Positions 24,729 through 34,225 of a stretch of 64,000 nt of DNA are shown here, in pieces. A model generated the notes under the pieces. The model was not told where the DNA came from. It did no database searches and saw nothing but the letters and a program-made list of their open reading frames with translations. Within the stretch, counting starts at the first letter, position 1; each line of letters opens with the position of its first letter. The translations under genes were made by a program, and so were the position numbers. Source of the DNA: Reyranella aquatilis. Its GTDB lineage: Bacteria > Pseudomonadota > Alphaproteobacteria > Reyranellales > Reyranellaceae. The stretch lies in the NCBI RefSeq assembly GCF_020880995.1, contig NZ_JAJISD010000002.1, positions 124,001-188,000 of the forward strand. The letters are read 5' to 3'.

Positions 24729-25905
24729 CGCTCTTCTCCAGCGCCTCCAGCTGGGCCGCCAGCGTTGGACCGCGTCGTGCGCGGGTCAACTCGAACAGGC
24801 CCAGCCGGGTGAAGCCGTAGATCTGGGTCGGCACCGGATCGCCCGCCAACGCCTCCGCCAATGCGGCCTGCACCTTGTCACGATCGTAGGCGCTGCGCAT
24901 GGTGACGAAATCGATCACCACCGCGCCCGCGAGATTGCGCAGCCGGAGCTGCTGGGCGATCGCCGGGGCCGCCTCGAGATTGACGTCGACCGGTCGGCGC
25001 GGGGCGCGCCCCTGGCGGCCGCCGGCGCCCGCGCTGTCGACGTCGACGGCACAGAGGGTCTCGCCCGGCTCGAACAGCACCTCGACGCCGCTCTGCAGCG
25101 CGATGCGGGAAGCGAGCGCGGTGTCGATCTGGCCCGCGACATCGTCGATGTCGAAGGCCGGCATCGTCCCGTTGTGCCAGCGCACCCGGATCTTTTCTCC
25201 CTGCCGGTCCATCAGGTCCTGCAGCGTGCGCGCCATGGTGCGGTCGTCGATGATCACCTCTTCGAGCGTGGCGCCGTGATCGCGCAGCATGCGCGCGATG
25301 GGATCGCGTTCGCCCGGCACACGCGAGGACAGGTCGGCCGGCGGCTGGATGTCGAGGGCGAGCCGCCGGATCTTCTCCCACCGTTCGAGCACGCCGGTCG
25401 CGTCGGCACGCAACAGCTCGGCGGTCGCGCCCAAGGCGGCCGTGCGCAGCACGATGCCGCCGTCGAGAAGTCCCTCTACATGCGCCTTGAGCCGCTCACG
25501 CTCGGACTCGCCCTCGATGCGGCGCGAGAAGGTCACGCCCGTGCCGTTGGGGTGATAGACGAGATAGCGCCCGCTGACGGCCAGGTTCATTGAAAGCCGC
25601 GGGCCCTTGTCTCCCTCGCCGTCGTTGCGCACTTGCACCAGCACGGGGGCGCCCGGCGGCGGCCAACCGTCGATTCCCGACCGGTCCTCGGCGCGCAGGA
25701 AGCCCGCGCGGCCGATGCCGATATCGACGAAGGCCGCATCGAGATCGGTCATCACCCGCTCGAGCCGGCCGAGGAAGATGCTGTCGACGCGCGAGGGCGT
25801 GTCGCGGCGCACCACCTGCAGTTCGACGAGGCGCCCTCCCGAGACCAGCGCCATGAGGAACGCCTTGGGCAGGACGTGGCAGACGAGCCGGTCGATGCGG
25901 CTCAT
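24721..25905 (-). CDS. ribonuclease E/G family protein (short form)
   Basis: A 394-aa endoribonuclease of the RNase E/G family. The S1-like N-terminal part includes [21 protein letters not shown]. The DNase I-like catalytic core has the two Mg ligands in AVDVDSAG and VVIDFVTM, with the invariant [19 protein letters not shown] between them. It is about 100 residues shorter than E. coli RNase G and appears to lack the zinc-link and small C-terminal dimer domain, as in other alphaproteobacterial copies at this locus. The start at 25905 overlaps the maf stop as ATGA. Confidence 0.9.
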   Translation of the reverse strand: MSRIDRLVCHVLPKAFLMALVSGGRLVELQVVRRDTPSRVDSIFLGRLERVMTDLDAAFVDIGIGRAGFLRAEDRSGIDGWPPPGAPVLVQVRNDGEGDKGPRLSMNLAVSGRYLVYHPNGTGVTFSRRIEGESERERLKAHVEGLLDGGIVLRTAALGATAELLRADATGVLERWEKIRRLALDIQPPADLSSRVPGERDPIARMLRDHGATLEEVIIDDRTMARTLQDLMDRQGEKIRVRWHNGTMPAFDIDDVAGQIDTALASRIALQSGVEVLFEPGETLCAVDVDSAGAGGRQGRAPRRPVDVNLEAAPAIAQQLRLRNLAGAVVIDFVTMRSAYDRDKVQAALAEALAGDPVPTQIYGFTRLGLFELTRARRGPTLAAQLEALEKSDD

Positions 25906-26483
25906 CGCGCGGCCGATTTCAGCAGCCCCACGGTCTCGAACAGGGGCAATCCGACGACATTGCTGTAGGAGCCGGACAGGAAGGCCACGAAGGCGGCGGC
26001 CCGGCCCTGGATGGCATAGCCGCCGGCCTTGCCGCGCCACTCGCCACTGGCGAGATAGGCGTCGATCTCGGCCCGTTCGAGGCGCTTGAAGCGCACGATG
26101 GTCTCGACCAGCCGCGTCTGCACCTTGCCGCTCGGCGACGCCACGGCGACCCCGCCCAGCACGCGATGACGGCGACCGGACAGCCGCGTCAGGCAGTCGC
26201 GCGCCTCGGCCTCTTCTTCGGTCTTGGGCAGGATGCGCCGGCTGCACACAACGACGCTGTCGGCCGCCAGCACGAGGGCGCCGGCATGACGCGGCGCCAC
26301 GGCCTCGAGCTTCGCGCGCGCCATGCGCAACGCATAGGCGCGGGGCAGCTCCCGCGCGTGCGGTGTCTCATCGATGTCGGCAGGGTCGATCGCCGCGGGC
26401 TCGTATCCGACCTGCCGCAGCAGGTCGAGCCGTCGCGGCGACGCGGAGGCCAGTACGAGCGGGGGGATCGGCGAGGCGCTCAA
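25902..26483 (-). CDS. maf: Maf family nucleotide pyrophosphatase
   Basis: A 193-aa protein beginning PPLVLASASPRRLDLLRQVG, the Maf signature. It also has the conserved ADSVVVCSRRILPKTEEEA segment and the later IQGRAAAFVAFLSGSYSNVVGLPL. Maf proteins hydrolyse non-canonical or modified nucleoside triphosphates and were first linked to septum inhibition. It lies 3 bp after infA and is coupled to the RNase E/G gene by an ATGA overlap. Confidence 0.94.
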   Translation of the reverse strand: MSASPIPPLVLASASPRRLDLLRQVGYEPAAIDPADIDETPHARELPRAYALRMARAKLEAVAPRHAGALVLAADSVVVCSRRILPKTEEEAEARDCLTRLSGRRHRVLGGVAVASPSGKVQTRLVETIVRFKRLERAEIDAYLASGEWRGKAGGYAIQGRAAAFVAFLSGSYSNVVGLPLFETVGLLKSAAR

Positions 26484-26486
26484 CGC

Positions 26487-26705
26487 CTACTTGAAGCGGA
26501 AGGTGATGCGGCCCTTGGTCAGGTCGTAGGGCGTCATCTCGACCGTGACACGGTCGCCTGCCAGAACGCGGATACGGTTCTTGCGCATCTTGCCCGACGT
26601 ATGGGCGAGAATGATGTGGTCGTTGTCGAGCTTCACCCGGAACATGGCATTGGGCAGCAACTCGGACACCACACCGGTAAATTCGATCAAGTCTTCTTTG
26701 GCCAT
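26487..26705 (-). CDS. infA: translation initiation factor IF-1
   Basis: A 72-aa S1/OB-fold protein with the full IF-1 sequence pattern: [20 protein letters not shown], the [13 protein letters not shown] loop and the ending [12 protein letters not shown]. It binds the ribosomal A site during initiation. The ATG at 26705 is family-standard. It heads the infA-maf-rng-yacG operon; its promoter should lie in the 172 bp shared with the divergent secreted protein gene. Confidence 0.98.
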   Translation of the reverse strand: MAKEDLIEFTGVVSELLPNAMFRVKLDNDHIILAHTSGKMRKNRIRVLAGDRVTVEMTPYDLTKGRITFRFK

Positions 26706-26877
26706 CCGGCCTCCGGCTGGGGTGAATTTCTGGAAAGCGGGCGGAAAATGGGCCGCAGGCGGGGGTAAGTCAATGGCGGCGGCCCGGGACAGGGGGGATG
26801 GCGGCCTTCTCACAAGCGGCCGCCTCCCCTATACAGGTCGCGGCTGCGGATGCTCGGGGGAAAGAGGACCAGTGAAG

Positions 26878-27669
26878 ATGAACGCAACGTGCATGTCCGG
26901 CCTTTTGGCCGCCCTCCTGTTGACCCCGGCGCTCGCCTTCGCCCAGGCGCCGGCGCCCGCGGCGCCGAAGGCGCCCAATGCCATCACCCATCCCGCCCAG
27001 AAGACCATCGGCAAGCCTGCGACGCGGCAGTATTCGACGGCGCTGATCGTCATCAATGCCCGCGGCGCCAGGCTCGACGGCCAGAAGCTGGTGCTCGACG
27101 GCGTCCTGCCGACCGCGACCCTGTTCACCAGCCGTCCGACCCGCTCGGTCGGCCACATGGTGACGCCGGACATGGCCGACATCTGGCGCACCGGCAGCTT
27201 CGCCAAGGACGCGCCGAACGCCACGGTCTCGGTTTTCCACAAGGATGGCGGCAACGTCTCCGATCTCGTCGTGACCCTCAAGACGGCGAAGCTCGAGGGC
27301 GACAAGCTGACGTTCGACGTCGATGTGCTGGAAGGCAGCCTGGGCGCCGCCGACGGTCCCGCCTCGGTGTTCATCGACACGATCTGGTTCGGCATCGGCT
27401 CGCACGGTGCTCAGTATTACGGCCAGAGCCAGACCACCGGCGGCGAGACGCCAGCGATTGGCGATCCCGACGGAACCAGCACCTTCAGCGGCTGGCCCAA
27501 CCCCTCGCCGACGCAGCCGGTCAATCCATATGGCGGCGGCTATGGCGGCGGCGGTGGTGGCTACAACAGCGGCGCCGGCGCGCCGCCGCCGCCCGACATC
27601 GATCCGCGCTACCAGCAGCGCTACAACGCGCCGAGCTGCGGCAAGCCGCCTCTCCTGCCCTGCTACTGA
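26878..27669 (+). CDS. secreted protein, paralogue A of a tandem pair
   Basis: A 263-aa protein with a signal peptide (CMSGLLAALLLTPALAFAQ). The core (about 45-165) is shared with the next gene: INARGARLDGQKLVLDGV, F-x-x-RP-x-RSVGHM, FAKDAPNATVSV, then KLEGDKLTFDVDVLEGSLG and ASVFID. The core resembles an unnamed periplasmic family in Proteobacteria whose members share the RPxRxxGH and FAxDPPNA elements. The C-terminal tail is low in complexity, with Gly-rich (YGGGYGGGGGGYNSG) and Pro-rich parts. The ATG at 26878 was chosen because AGAGGA lies 9 nt upstream; GTG at 26872 is too close. No function is known. Confidence 0.8.
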   Translation: MNATCMSGLLAALLLTPALAFAQAPAPAAPKAPNAITHPAQKTIGKPATRQYSTALIVINARGARLDGQKLVLDGVLPTATLFTSRPTRSVGHMVTPDMADIWRTGSFAKDAPNATVSVFHKDGGNVSDLVVTLKTAKLEGDKLTFDVDVLEGSLGAADGPASVFIDTIWFGIGSHGAQYYGQSQTTGGETPAIGDPDGTSTFSGWPNPSPTQPVNPYGGGYGGGGGGYNSGAGAPPPPDIDPRYQQRYNAPSCGKPPLLPCY

Positions 27670-27680
27670 GCCGTACGGTG

Positions 27681-28262
27681 ATGACCATGAACAGCTTTCG
27701 CCTCTCCGTCGCTCTCGCCACTGCCGCTGCAACGCTTGGCCTCGCCTTCGGCGCGACCGCGCAGACGCCGCCGGCCGCTCCCGCCGTGCAGGGCCTGCCC
27801 AAGGTCGTCGGCACCTCCCAGCATCCGCGGCTCATCCCGTCGATGTTCGTGCTCAACGCCCGCGGCGCCAAGCTGCAGGACAAGAAGCTGGTCCTCGAGG
27901 GCGTGGCGCCGAGCGTCATCGTGTTCGCCGACCGCCCGGTGCGCTCGGCCGGCCACGCGATGCTGCCGCACGTGCTCGAGGAATGGACGCTGAACGCGCC
28001 CAACTCCTTCGCCAAGGATCCGCCCAATGCCACCGTCTCGGTGCTGAACAAGGCAAAGGCCAGCGTCGTCGATGCCGTCGTCACGCTGAAGTCGCCCAAG
28101 CTCGAAGGCGACAGGCTCACCTTCGACGTCGACGTGCTTGAGGGCGATCTCGCCGGCGCCGACGGCGGCGCCTCGGTGTTCATGGACCTCGTCAACCTGC
28201 CCGTGACGCGTCGCAGTTCGAGCCGCGCGGCATGGTACGCCGGCGCCGCGCCCGCTCGCTGA
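27681..28262 (+). CDS. secreted protein, paralogue B of a tandem pair
   Basis: A 193-aa protein with a signal peptide (SFRLSVALATAAATLGLAFG, then ATAQ). It repeats the core of the preceding gene: LNARGAKLQDKKLVLEGV, FADRPVRSAGHAML, FAKDPPNATVSV, KLEGDRLTFDVDVLEGDL and ASVFMD. It lacks the Gly-rich tail of paralogue A. Only 11 bp separate the two genes, so they form one unit and arose by duplication. The start is one of two near ATG codons (27681, 27687), neither with a strong ribosome-binding site. Confidence 0.78.
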   Translation: MTMNSFRLSVALATAAATLGLAFGATAQTPPAAPAVQGLPKVVGTSQHPRLIPSMFVLNARGAKLQDKKLVLEGVAPSVIVFADRPVRSAGHAMLPHVLEEWTLNAPNSFAKDPPNATVSVLNKAKASVVDAVVTLKSPKLEGDRLTFDVDVLEGDLAGADGGASVFMDLVNLPVTRRSSSRAAWYAGAAPAR

Positions 28263-28277
28263 CTCTGTCCTTACAAT

Positions 28278-28317
28278 CGCTTGCGCGACGCGGGTGTCTC
28301 ACCTGCGCGTGCAAGCG
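28278..28317 (+). terminator. strong stem-loop after the secreted paralogue pair
   Basis: CGCTTGC (28278-28284) pairs with GCAAGCG (28311-28317), and CGCGGGTG inside pairs with CACCTGCG with one G-U pair. It starts 15 bp after the stop of paralogue B. No U-tract follows, so it may be a terminator helped by Rho or an RNA-stabilising hairpin. Confidence 0.5.
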
Positions 28318-28411
28318 CGGGTCAGCCACAATCCACTCATAATTCGGGACGGAAATGACTCCGGTCGAAAGCGCTCCAGTGTGGCAGCGCTTCGCACCGA
28401 GGAGAGTCATC

Positions 28412-28726
28412 ATGAAGCGTACATTGCTCGTACTTTCGCTGGCCGCCACTGCAGTCCTTGCGACGAATGCAGTCCAGGCGCAGGGCATGCCGAGCGGCCC
28501 CGAACCCGCCGCCGAGCCGGGCAGCACCCGCATGCCGACCGCAGCCCCGAACTGGACGCCGACCGCCGAGGGCGCGATCGCCCGCCAGCAGATTCACGAC
28601 GCGGGCTACAACGGCGTCAGCATGCTGATGCGCAACAGCGACGGAAGCTGGCAGGGCCAGGCGCTCAAGGGCGACACCTACTACAGGATCACGCTCGACC
28701 CGCAGGGCCACGTCACCCAGCGCTAA
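28412..28726 (+). CDS. small secreted protein, PepSY-like
   Basis: A 104-aa protein with a signal peptide (MKRTLLVLSLAATAVLATNA, then VQAQ). After a Pro-rich linker, residues 60-104 read IARQQIHDAGYNGVSMLMRN, then a beta hairpin with GSWQGQALKGDTYYRITLD. That helix-plus-hairpin layout resembles PepSY-like periplasmic domains, but this is a weak match. The ATG follows GAGGAGAGTCATC, an excellent ribosome-binding site. It is convergent with the phosphatase gene (10 bp between stops). Confidence 0.75.
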   Translation: MKRTLLVLSLAATAVLATNAVQAQGMPSGPEPAAEPGSTRMPTAAPNWTPTAEGAIARQQIHDAGYNGVSMLMRNSDGSWQGQALKGDTYYRITLDPQGHVTQR

Positions 28727-28736
28727 GCGCGGCGGG

Positions 28737-29180
28737 CTAGACCGTGGGCGCCATCGGGATGCCGAAGCGCGCCTTCAGTCGAGCCAGAACCTGGTCGCGG
28801 GTGTGACGGTAGGCATCGAGCCGCATCTCCCGCGACCCTTCCACCGCGCTGGGGTCGGGTGTTGGCCAGTACTCGACCTCGGTCGCCGTGCCGCGCGTGA
28901 ACTCGAGCGCGCTGTGATGGGCTTCCGGCGACAGGGTGACGATCAGGTCAAAAGACGCCGGATCGACGTCGTCGAACGTCTTGGCATGGTGTCGATGGAC
29001 GTCGATGTCGATCTCATCGAGCACGGACACCGCAAAGCCATCCACTTCGCTCGCGCGCACACCCACGGAGTCCACATAGAGAGACCGCCCGTAGAGCCGC
29101 TTGGCCAGCGCCTCGGCCATCGGCGACCGGACCGAATTTTCACTGCAGGCAAAGAGCAGGCTGGCGGGCAGTCCGGTCAT
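28737..29180 (-). CDS. low-molecular-weight protein-tyrosine phosphatase family
   Basis: A 147-aa protein with the P-loop Cys12-x5-Arg18-Ser in ACSENSVRSPMAEA and the general-acid Asp in TPDPSAVEG. The P-loop differs from the usual CxGNxCRS in lacking the second Cys, which also occurs in arsenate-reductase-like members. It should dephosphorylate tyrosine or a small substrate. In alphaproteobacteria this gene usually lies between a UPF0262 gene and infA; here three plus-strand genes separate it from infA. It begins 13 bp after the UPF0262 stop. Confidence 0.88.
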   Translation of the reverse strand: MTGLPASLLFACSENSVRSPMAEALAKRLYGRSLYVDSVGVRASEVDGFAVSVLDEIDIDVHRHHAKTFDDVDPASFDLIVTLSPEAHHSALEFTRGTATEVEYWPTPDPSAVEGSREMRLDAYRHTRDQVLARLKARFGIPMAPTV

Positions 29181-29193
29181 TGCCCCGCCGCCG

Positions 29194-29682
29194 TCACGAC
29201 TTGATGTGAAGGGCGCAGATCAGCGTGAACAGCCGCCGCGCGGTGTCGTGGTCGATCTCGATCTTTCCGTCGAGCCGTTCGCGCAACAGCTCGGAACCCT
29301 CGTTGTGAAGGCCGCGCCGGCCCATGTCGAGCGCCTCGATCTGCCCCGGCCCGAGCTTCTTGATGGCCGCATAGTAGCTCTCGCAGATCAGGAAATAGTC
29401 CTTCACGACCTTCCGGAAGGGCGTCAGCGACAGCACGATGTCGCGCAGCTTCTCGTCGGCCTCGTTGCGCACGTCGAACACCAGTCGCTGCTCGAAGATG
29501 CCGATGCGCAGGCGGTAGGGTCCGGGCTGGTTGCCGACGAGGCAGAAATCATTCTCCTCCATCAGGTCGAACAGGGCGACCGCGCGCTCGTGCTCGACCT
29601 CGGGCGTTCGGCGTGCGACCGAGTCCTCGTCGAGCACGACGTCGACGATGCGCCGCGACTTGTCGGTCGACACGTCCGGCAC
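29194..29682 (-). CDS. UPF0262 family protein
   Basis: A 162-aa protein of the conserved alphaproteobacterial UPF0262 family, recognisable from [48 protein letters not shown] and [19 protein letters not shown]. The function is unknown. The start is taken as the GTG at 29682, 2 bp after the hisD stop; a second GTG at 29673 is possible. It stays linked to hisD and the phosphatase gene as in other alphaproteobacteria. Confidence 0.88.
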   Translation of the reverse strand: MPDVSTDKSRRIVDVVLDEDSVARRTPEVEHERAVALFDLMEENDFCLVGNQPGPYRLRIGIFEQRLVFDVRNEADEKLRDIVLSLTPFRKVVKDYFLICESYYAAIKKLGPGQIEALDMGRRGLHNEGSELLRERLDGKIEIDHDTARRLFTLICALHIKS

Positions 29683-29684
29683 GG

Positions 29685-30983
29685 TCAGCGTCCCAGCCGC
29701 AACGAAACGGAGCGACCGTGCGCCCCGAGCCCCTCTGCCTCGGCCAGCGCGAGCGCCGATGGACCGAGCGCGGCGAGCGACTGCGGCGTGCAGGCAACGA
29801 GAGACGTGCGCTTCAGGAAGTCCGCGACACCGAGGCCGCCGGAGAAGCGCGCGGCACGGGAAGTCGGCAACACGTGGTTGGTGCCGGCCACGTAATCGCC
29901 GATCGCCTCGGGCGTATGACGACCGAGGAAGATCGCGCCGGCATGGCGGATCTTCTGCGACAGCGCCTCGGCCTCCGCCATCTCCATCGCCAGCTCGACA
30001 TGCTCGGCGGCGATCGCATCGACGATCGGCGGGGCGTCGGCAAGATCGCGCACCAGGATGACGGCGCCATTGTCGCGCCAGCTCGCGCCGGCGATTTCCG
30101 CACGGTCGAGGGTCTCGAGTTCCACCTCGACCGCCCGAACCACGGCGTCCGCGAACGCCGCGTCGTCGGCAATCAACACCGACTGCGACGACGGATCGTG
30201 CTCGGCCTGCGACAGGAGGTCGGCGGCGATCCACTGCGGATCGTTGTGCCGGTCGGCGACGACCAGGATCTCCGACGGGCCGGCGATGAGGTCGATGCCG
30301 ACCTGGCCGAACACGCGGCGCTTGGCGGCCGCGACATAGGCATTGCCGGGGCCGGTAATCTTGTCGACCGGCCTGATGGACTGCGTGCCGTAGGCGAGAG
30401 CAGCGACCGCCTGCGCGCCGCCGATGCGCCAGACCTCGTCGGCGCCGGCGATCTCGGCCGCCAGCATGACCAACGGGTTGAGCGTGCCGCCCGGCGTGGG
30501 CACCACCATGACGATGCGCCGGACGCCCGCGACCTTGGCCGGCAGGATGTTCATCAACACTGACGAAGGATAGGCCGCCGTGCCGCCGGGAACATAGACG
30601 CCGGCGGCATCGACGGGGCGATAGCGCGCGCCGAGCCGCGTGCCGGTGCTGTCGGTGAAGTCGACGTCCTTGGGCAGCAGTGCGCGGTGGAAGGCCTCGA
30701 TTCGCTTGGCGGCGAAGGCCAGCGCCTCGCGTTGCGCCGCCGGCACCTTTGCCGCCGCGGCCGAGCGCTCGGCGTCCGAGAGGCGCATGTTCTCCGCCGT
30801 GATGCCCGGCCAGTCGAACTTCGCGGTGTAGTCGACGACGGCGGCATCGCCGCGCGCGCGCACGTCGGCCACGATGCCGGCGACGACGCGGTCGACATTC
30901 TCGTCGGTATCCCGATTGCGCCCGAGGAAGGCCGAAAATTCCTTTTCGAAACCCGGCGCCGAAGCGTCGAGCCTAAGCGGCAC
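29685..30983 (-). CDS. hisD: histidinol dehydrogenase
   Basis: A 432-aa zinc enzyme performing the last two steps of histidine synthesis, histidinol to histidine with NAD+. Family landmarks are [52 protein letters not shown] and the active-site LLSQAEHDP. The C-terminal [16 protein letters not shown] is also diagnostic. The start is GTG at 30983, overlapping the end of hisG by 11 bp; the TTG at 31001 only extends the frame. It is cotranscribed with hisG and murA. Confidence 0.96.
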   Translation of the reverse strand: MPLRLDASAPGFEKEFSAFLGRNRDTDENVDRVVAGIVADVRARGDAAVVDYTAKFDWPGITAENMRLSDAERSAAAAKVPAAQREALAFAAKRIEAFHRALLPKDVDFTDSTGTRLGARYRPVDAAGVYVPGGTAAYPSSVLMNILPAKVAGVRRIVMVVPTPGGTLNPLVMLAAEIAGADEVWRIGGAQAVAALAYGTQSIRPVDKITGPGNAYVAAAKRRVFGQVGIDLIAGPSEILVVADRHNDPQWIAADLLSQAEHDPSSQSVLIADDAAFADAVVRAVEVELETLDRAEIAGASWRDNGAVILVRDLADAPPIVDAIAAEHVELAMEMAEAEALSQKIRHAGAIFLGRHTPEAIGDYVAGTNHVLPTSRAARFSGGLGVADFLKRTSLVACTPQSLAALGPSALALAEAEGLGAHGRSVSLRLGR

Positions 30984-31653
30984 GGGCGGCCCCCTGGGCA
31001 ACCTCGCGGAACCGGTCGATCCAGTGGCCGACGCGCTCCGGCCGCGTCTTGAGCGCGGCGCGGTTCACGATGAAGCGCGAGGTGATGTCGGCGATGTGCT
31101 CGATCTCGACCAGCCCGTTGTCCTTCAGCGTGCGCCCGGAATCGACGAGGTCGACGATGCGATGGCTGAGGCCGAGCGACGGCGCCAATTCCATCGCGCC
31201 CGAGAGCTTGACGCACTCGGCCTGGACTCCCCTCGCCGCGAAGTGCTTGCGCGTCACCTCGGGATACTTGGTGGCGATGCGCACGTGGCTCCAGCGCCGT
31301 GGATCGTCGCTGCCCGCCATCTCGACGGGTTCGGCGACGGCCAGCCGGCACTTGCCGATGCCGAGATCGATCGGCGCGTAGATCTCGGGATAGTCGAATT
31401 CCATCAGCACGTCGGCGCCGGCGATGCCGAGATGGGCGGCGCCGAAGGCCACGAAGGTCGCCACGTCGAAGGAGCGCACGCGGATGATGTCGAGGTCGGG
31501 ATGGTTGGTCGTGAAGCGGAGCTGGCGGGCATCCGGATCGGCGAAGGCCGCTTCCGGTTCGATGCCGGCGCGCGCAAACACCGGGGCCGCCTCCTTGAGG
31601 ATGCGTCCCTTGGGCAGCGCCAGGATGAGCTTCTCGTTTGCCTCGCTCGACAC
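30973..31653 (-). CDS. hisG: ATP phosphoribosyltransferase, short form HisG
   Basis: A 226-aa first enzyme of histidine synthesis. Landmarks are [22 protein letters not shown], the central [11 protein letters not shown] and the phosphate-binding [15 protein letters not shown]. The length marks it as the short HisG-S form that works with the regulatory HisZ subunit; no hisZ is in this window. The start is GTG at 31653 with CTGGAG upstream, 49 bp after the DUF2948 stop; the open frame runs further but into that gene. Confidence 0.95.
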   Translation of the reverse strand: MSSEANEKLILALPKGRILKEAAPVFARAGIEPEAAFADPDARQLRFTTNHPDLDIIRVRSFDVATFVAFGAAHLGIAGADVLMEFDYPEIYAPIDLGIGKCRLAVAEPVEMAGSDDPRRWSHVRIATKYPEVTRKHFAARGVQAECVKLSGAMELAPSLGLSHRIVDLVDSGRTLKDNGLVEIEHIADITSRFIVNRAALKTRPERVGHWIDRFREVAQGAARAA

Positions 31654-31702
31654 GACTGATTCTCCAGTAACGAACGCCCGCCCCTCGTCGGAGCCGGAAG
31701 GG

Positions 31703-32128
31703 CTATTCGACCGGGTGAGCGGGCTTCCACGGGGTGGGCCAAGGCTCCCCGACATCCCCCAAATGGCATGCGAGCCGGCCGATTTCCAGCCGTATGGCCC
31801 GGCCGGCCGAGAAGCGCACGAGCACTGAACGCTCGTTTTCCAGCACTACGGCCAGCACTTCCAGCATCCGGTCGGGTTCGCCGGTCGGGATGTCATGGTG
31901 CCGCACGGCCGTCACCTCGTTGAAAACGAGGGCGGAATGGGTACGGGAGTGACCCTCCCCCGCCGCCGGATCGGCCTCCCAGCGGAACCGGTTGAGCAGC
32001 AGGACGAAGCGCTTCTCGTCCTTGAGGTAGGCGCAGTCGCGCACCGCCACCAGCGCGTCCTGGACGGCCGCCGAGACGATGGCGAGATCGTCGGCGTCGA
32101 GGGCGGAGAGCTTGAGCTTGGCGGTCAT
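31703..32128 (-). CDS. DUF2948 family protein
   Basis: A 141-aa protein of unknown function, recognised as DUF2948 from its start ([20 protein letters not shown]), the [11 protein letters not shown] strand and the end part [20 protein letters not shown]. Genes of this family are regularly found between murA and hisG/hisD in alphaproteobacteria, as here. The ATG at 32128 lies 5 bp after the murA stop. Confidence 0.87.
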   Translation of the reverse strand: MTAKLKLSALDADDLAIVSAAVQDALVAVRDCAYLKDEKRFVLLLNRFRWEADPAAGEGHSRTHSALVFNEVTAVRHHDIPTGEPDRMLEVLAVVLENERSVLVRFSAGRAIRLEIGRLACHLGDVGEPWPTPWKPAHPVE

Positions 32129-32133
32129 CCGGC

Positions 32134-33417
32134 TCAGCCCTTCACGCGCTCGATGTCGGCACCGCAGGCGCTGAGCTTCTCTTCCAGCCGCTCGAAGCCG
32201 CGGTCGAGGTGGTAGACGCGATGGAGCATCGTGTCTCCCTCGGCCGAGAGGCCGGCGATGGCCAGCGACACCGAGGCGCGCAGGTCGGTCGCCATCACTT
32301 CGGCGCCCCGCAGCTTCGGCACGCCGCGCACCAGCGCGGACTGGTGATGGATGGTGACGTTCGCGCCCATGCGCGCCAGCTCCGGCACGTGCATGAAACG
32401 GCTTTCGAAGATCGTCTCGGTGATCATCGAGGCGCCCTCGGCGCGCGTCATCAGGGCCATCATCTGGGCCTGCAGGTCGGTCGGAAAGCCGGGGAACGGT
32501 TCGGTCATCACGTCGACGCCGTGCAGTGCCCCGTTGGTCCGGTGGACGCGCATGCCCTTCTCGGTGTCTTCCAGCGTGACGCCGGCGGCGCGCAGGCTGG
32601 CGGCCACCGTATCGATCAGGTCGACGCGGCCGCCGATCAGCTCGACGTCGCCCGCCGTCATGGCAACGGCCATGGCATAGGTGCCGGTCTCGATGCGATC
32701 GGGAATGACCGCATGCTCGATCGCGTTGAACGAGGTCACGCCCTCGATGGTCAGCGTCTCGGTTCCGATGCCGCCGATCGGCACGCCCATGGCCGACAGG
32801 CATTCGGCGAGATTGGTGATCTCGGGCTCGCGCGCGGCATTGTCGAGCACGGTCGTGCCCCTGGCGAGCGCCGCCGCGATCATCAGGTCCTCGGTCGCGC
32901 CCACCGACACCTTGGGGAAGGTATAGCGGCCGCCGCGCAGGCCCTTCGGCGCGCGGGCCACCATGTAGCCGCCGTCGATGTCGATCTCCGCACCCATGGC
33001 CTTCAGCCCCGCGATGTGCAGGTCGACCGGACGCGCGCCAATGGCGCAGCCGCCCGGCAGCGAAACCTTGGCCTGGCCCTCGCGCGCCAGCAGCACGCCC
33101 AGCACCAGCATCGAGGCGCGCATCTTGCGCACGATGTCGTAGGGCGCGGTGGTCGAGGTGATCTTCGAGGCCTTGAGCACCAGGGTGGTGCCGTGGCTGT
33201 GGCCGTTCTCCCCTGCAGCCGCCGAGATCTCGACGCCATGCTGCTGCAGGAGCTGCATCATGGTGGTGATGTCGGCCAGGCGCGGTACGTTGTGCAGCGT
33301 CAGCGGCTTGTCGGTCAGCAGCGACGCCACCATCAGCGGCAGGGCCGCGTTCTTTGCGCCGGAGATACGGATCTGGCCCTTGAGCTGGCGGCCGCCCCTG
33401 ATGCGAATTCTGTCCAT
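32134..33417 (-). CDS. murA: UDP-N-acetylglucosamine 1-carboxyvinyltransferase
   Basis: A 427-aa enzyme for the first committed step of peptidoglycan synthesis, transfer of enolpyruvate to UDP-GlcNAc. It starts [27 protein letters not shown]. The active-site, fosfomycin-target Cys124 lies in [15 protein letters not shown], and late landmarks are [17 protein letters not shown] and [11 protein letters not shown]. Because Cys is kept, the enzyme should be fosfomycin-sensitive in principle. It lies 12 bp after dcd. Confidence 0.97.
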   Translation of the reverse strand: MDRIRIRGGRQLKGQIRISGAKNAALPLMVASLLTDKPLTLHNVPRLADITTMMQLLQQHGVEISAAAGENGHSHGTTLVLKASKITSTTAPYDIVRKMRASMLVLGVLLAREGQAKVSLPGGCAIGARPVDLHIAGLKAMGAEIDIDGGYMVARAPKGLRGGRYTFPKVSVGATEDLMIAAALARGTTVLDNAAREPEITNLAECLSAMGVPIGGIGTETLTIEGVTSFNAIEHAVIPDRIETGTYAMAVAMTAGDVELIGGRVDLIDTVAASLRAAGVTLEDTEKGMRVHRTNGALHGVDVMTEPFPGFPTDLQAQMMALMTRAEGASMITETIFESRFMHVPELARMGANVTIHHQSALVRGVPKLRGAEVMATDLRASVSLAIAGLSAEGDTMLHRVYHLDRGFERLEEKLSACGADIERVKG

Positions 33418-33429
33418 GGTCGCCTCCGC

Positions 33430-33984
33430 TCAGATTTTCGGCAGGGTGACGCCGCGCTGGCCCTGATACTTGCCGGCCTTGTCGCGATAGGAAACCTCGC
33501 AGGGCTCGTTGCCCTGGAGGAAGAGGAACTGGCAGGCGCCCTCGTTGGCGTAGATCTTGGCGGGCAGCGGCGTGGTGTTGGAGAACTCCAGGGTCACGTG
33601 ACCCTCCCACTCCGGCTCGAGCGGCGTCACGTTCACGATGATCCCGCAGCGCGCATAGGTCGACTTGCCGACACAGATGACCAGCACATCGCGCGGGATG
33701 CGGAAGTATTCGACCGTCCGCGCCAGCGCGAAGGAATTGGGAGGGATGATGCAGACATCGGTGTTGCGGTCGACGAAGCTCTGCTGATCGAAGTTCTTCG
33801 GGTCGACCACCGAGGAATTCACGTTGGTGAAGATCTTGAAGTCGTTGCCGACGCGGGCGTCGTATCCGTAGGACGACAGGCCGTACGAAATGACGCCCTC
33901 GCGCTTCTGGGCGTCGACGAAGGGCTCGATCATGCCCTTCTCCTGCGCCATGCGGCGAATCCAGCGGTCGGAAAGAATGCTCAT
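33430..33984 (-). CDS. dcd: dCTP deaminase
   Basis: A 184-aa trimeric enzyme converting dCTP to dUTP for thymidylate synthesis. Conserved segments are [12 protein letters not shown] (33-44), [28 protein letters not shown] and the [12 protein letters not shown] stretch with the catalytic Glu133. The C-terminus [12 protein letters not shown] is typical. It lies upstream of murA in the same operon. Confidence 0.96.
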   Translation of the reverse strand: MSILSDRWIRRMAQEKGMIEPFVDAQKREGVISYGLSSYGYDARVGNDFKIFTNVNSSVVDPKNFDQQSFVDRNTDVCIIPPNSFALARTVEYFRIPRDVLVICVGKSTYARCGIIVNVTPLEPEWEGHVTLEFSNTTPLPAKIYANEGACQFLFLQGNEPCEVSYRDKAGKYQGQRGVTLPKI

Positions 33985-34018
33985 CAGGGGGCGCTTCTAA
34001 AGGAGGGAGGGGGCCGGC

Positions 34019-34207
34019 TCAACCGCCGGTCTTGACCGCGGCCGGACCGAGATCCGAGCCGGCCGGCCGGCCTGTGTCCGGCGGCTTCGGGACATCCCCC
34101 TTGGCGCGCGCCTGCGCCTTGCGCCGCTTCAGGTTTTCGCGCAGAGCAGCAGCGAGCCGTTCGGCGCGTTCGTCCTTCTCCGGAACGGGTTTCGAGGGGG
34201 CCGTCAT
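34019..34207 (-). CDS. small basic protein, unknown function
   Basis: A 62-aa protein. Its middle is a basic helix, ERAERLAAALRENLKRRKAQ (13-32), flanked by Pro-rich disordered parts. Small proteins with this helix are common in alphaproteobacteria but unnamed. The ATG at 34207 lies only 18 bp from the divergent dehalogenase start and has no clear ribosome-binding site. It precedes dcd by 34 bp. I assign no function. Confidence 0.62.
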   Translation of the reverse strand: MTAPSKPVPEKDERAERLAAALRENLKRRKAQARAKGDVPKPPDTGRPAGSDLGPAAVKTGG

Positions 34208-34225
34208 GGTCGGGAGGATACACCA

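Noticed and set aside
27517..27600. Gly-rich GGC-repeat segment as a possible genomic repeat
   Set aside because: It is the low-complexity Gly/Pro tail of secreted paralogue A and stays in frame, so it is part of the gene.
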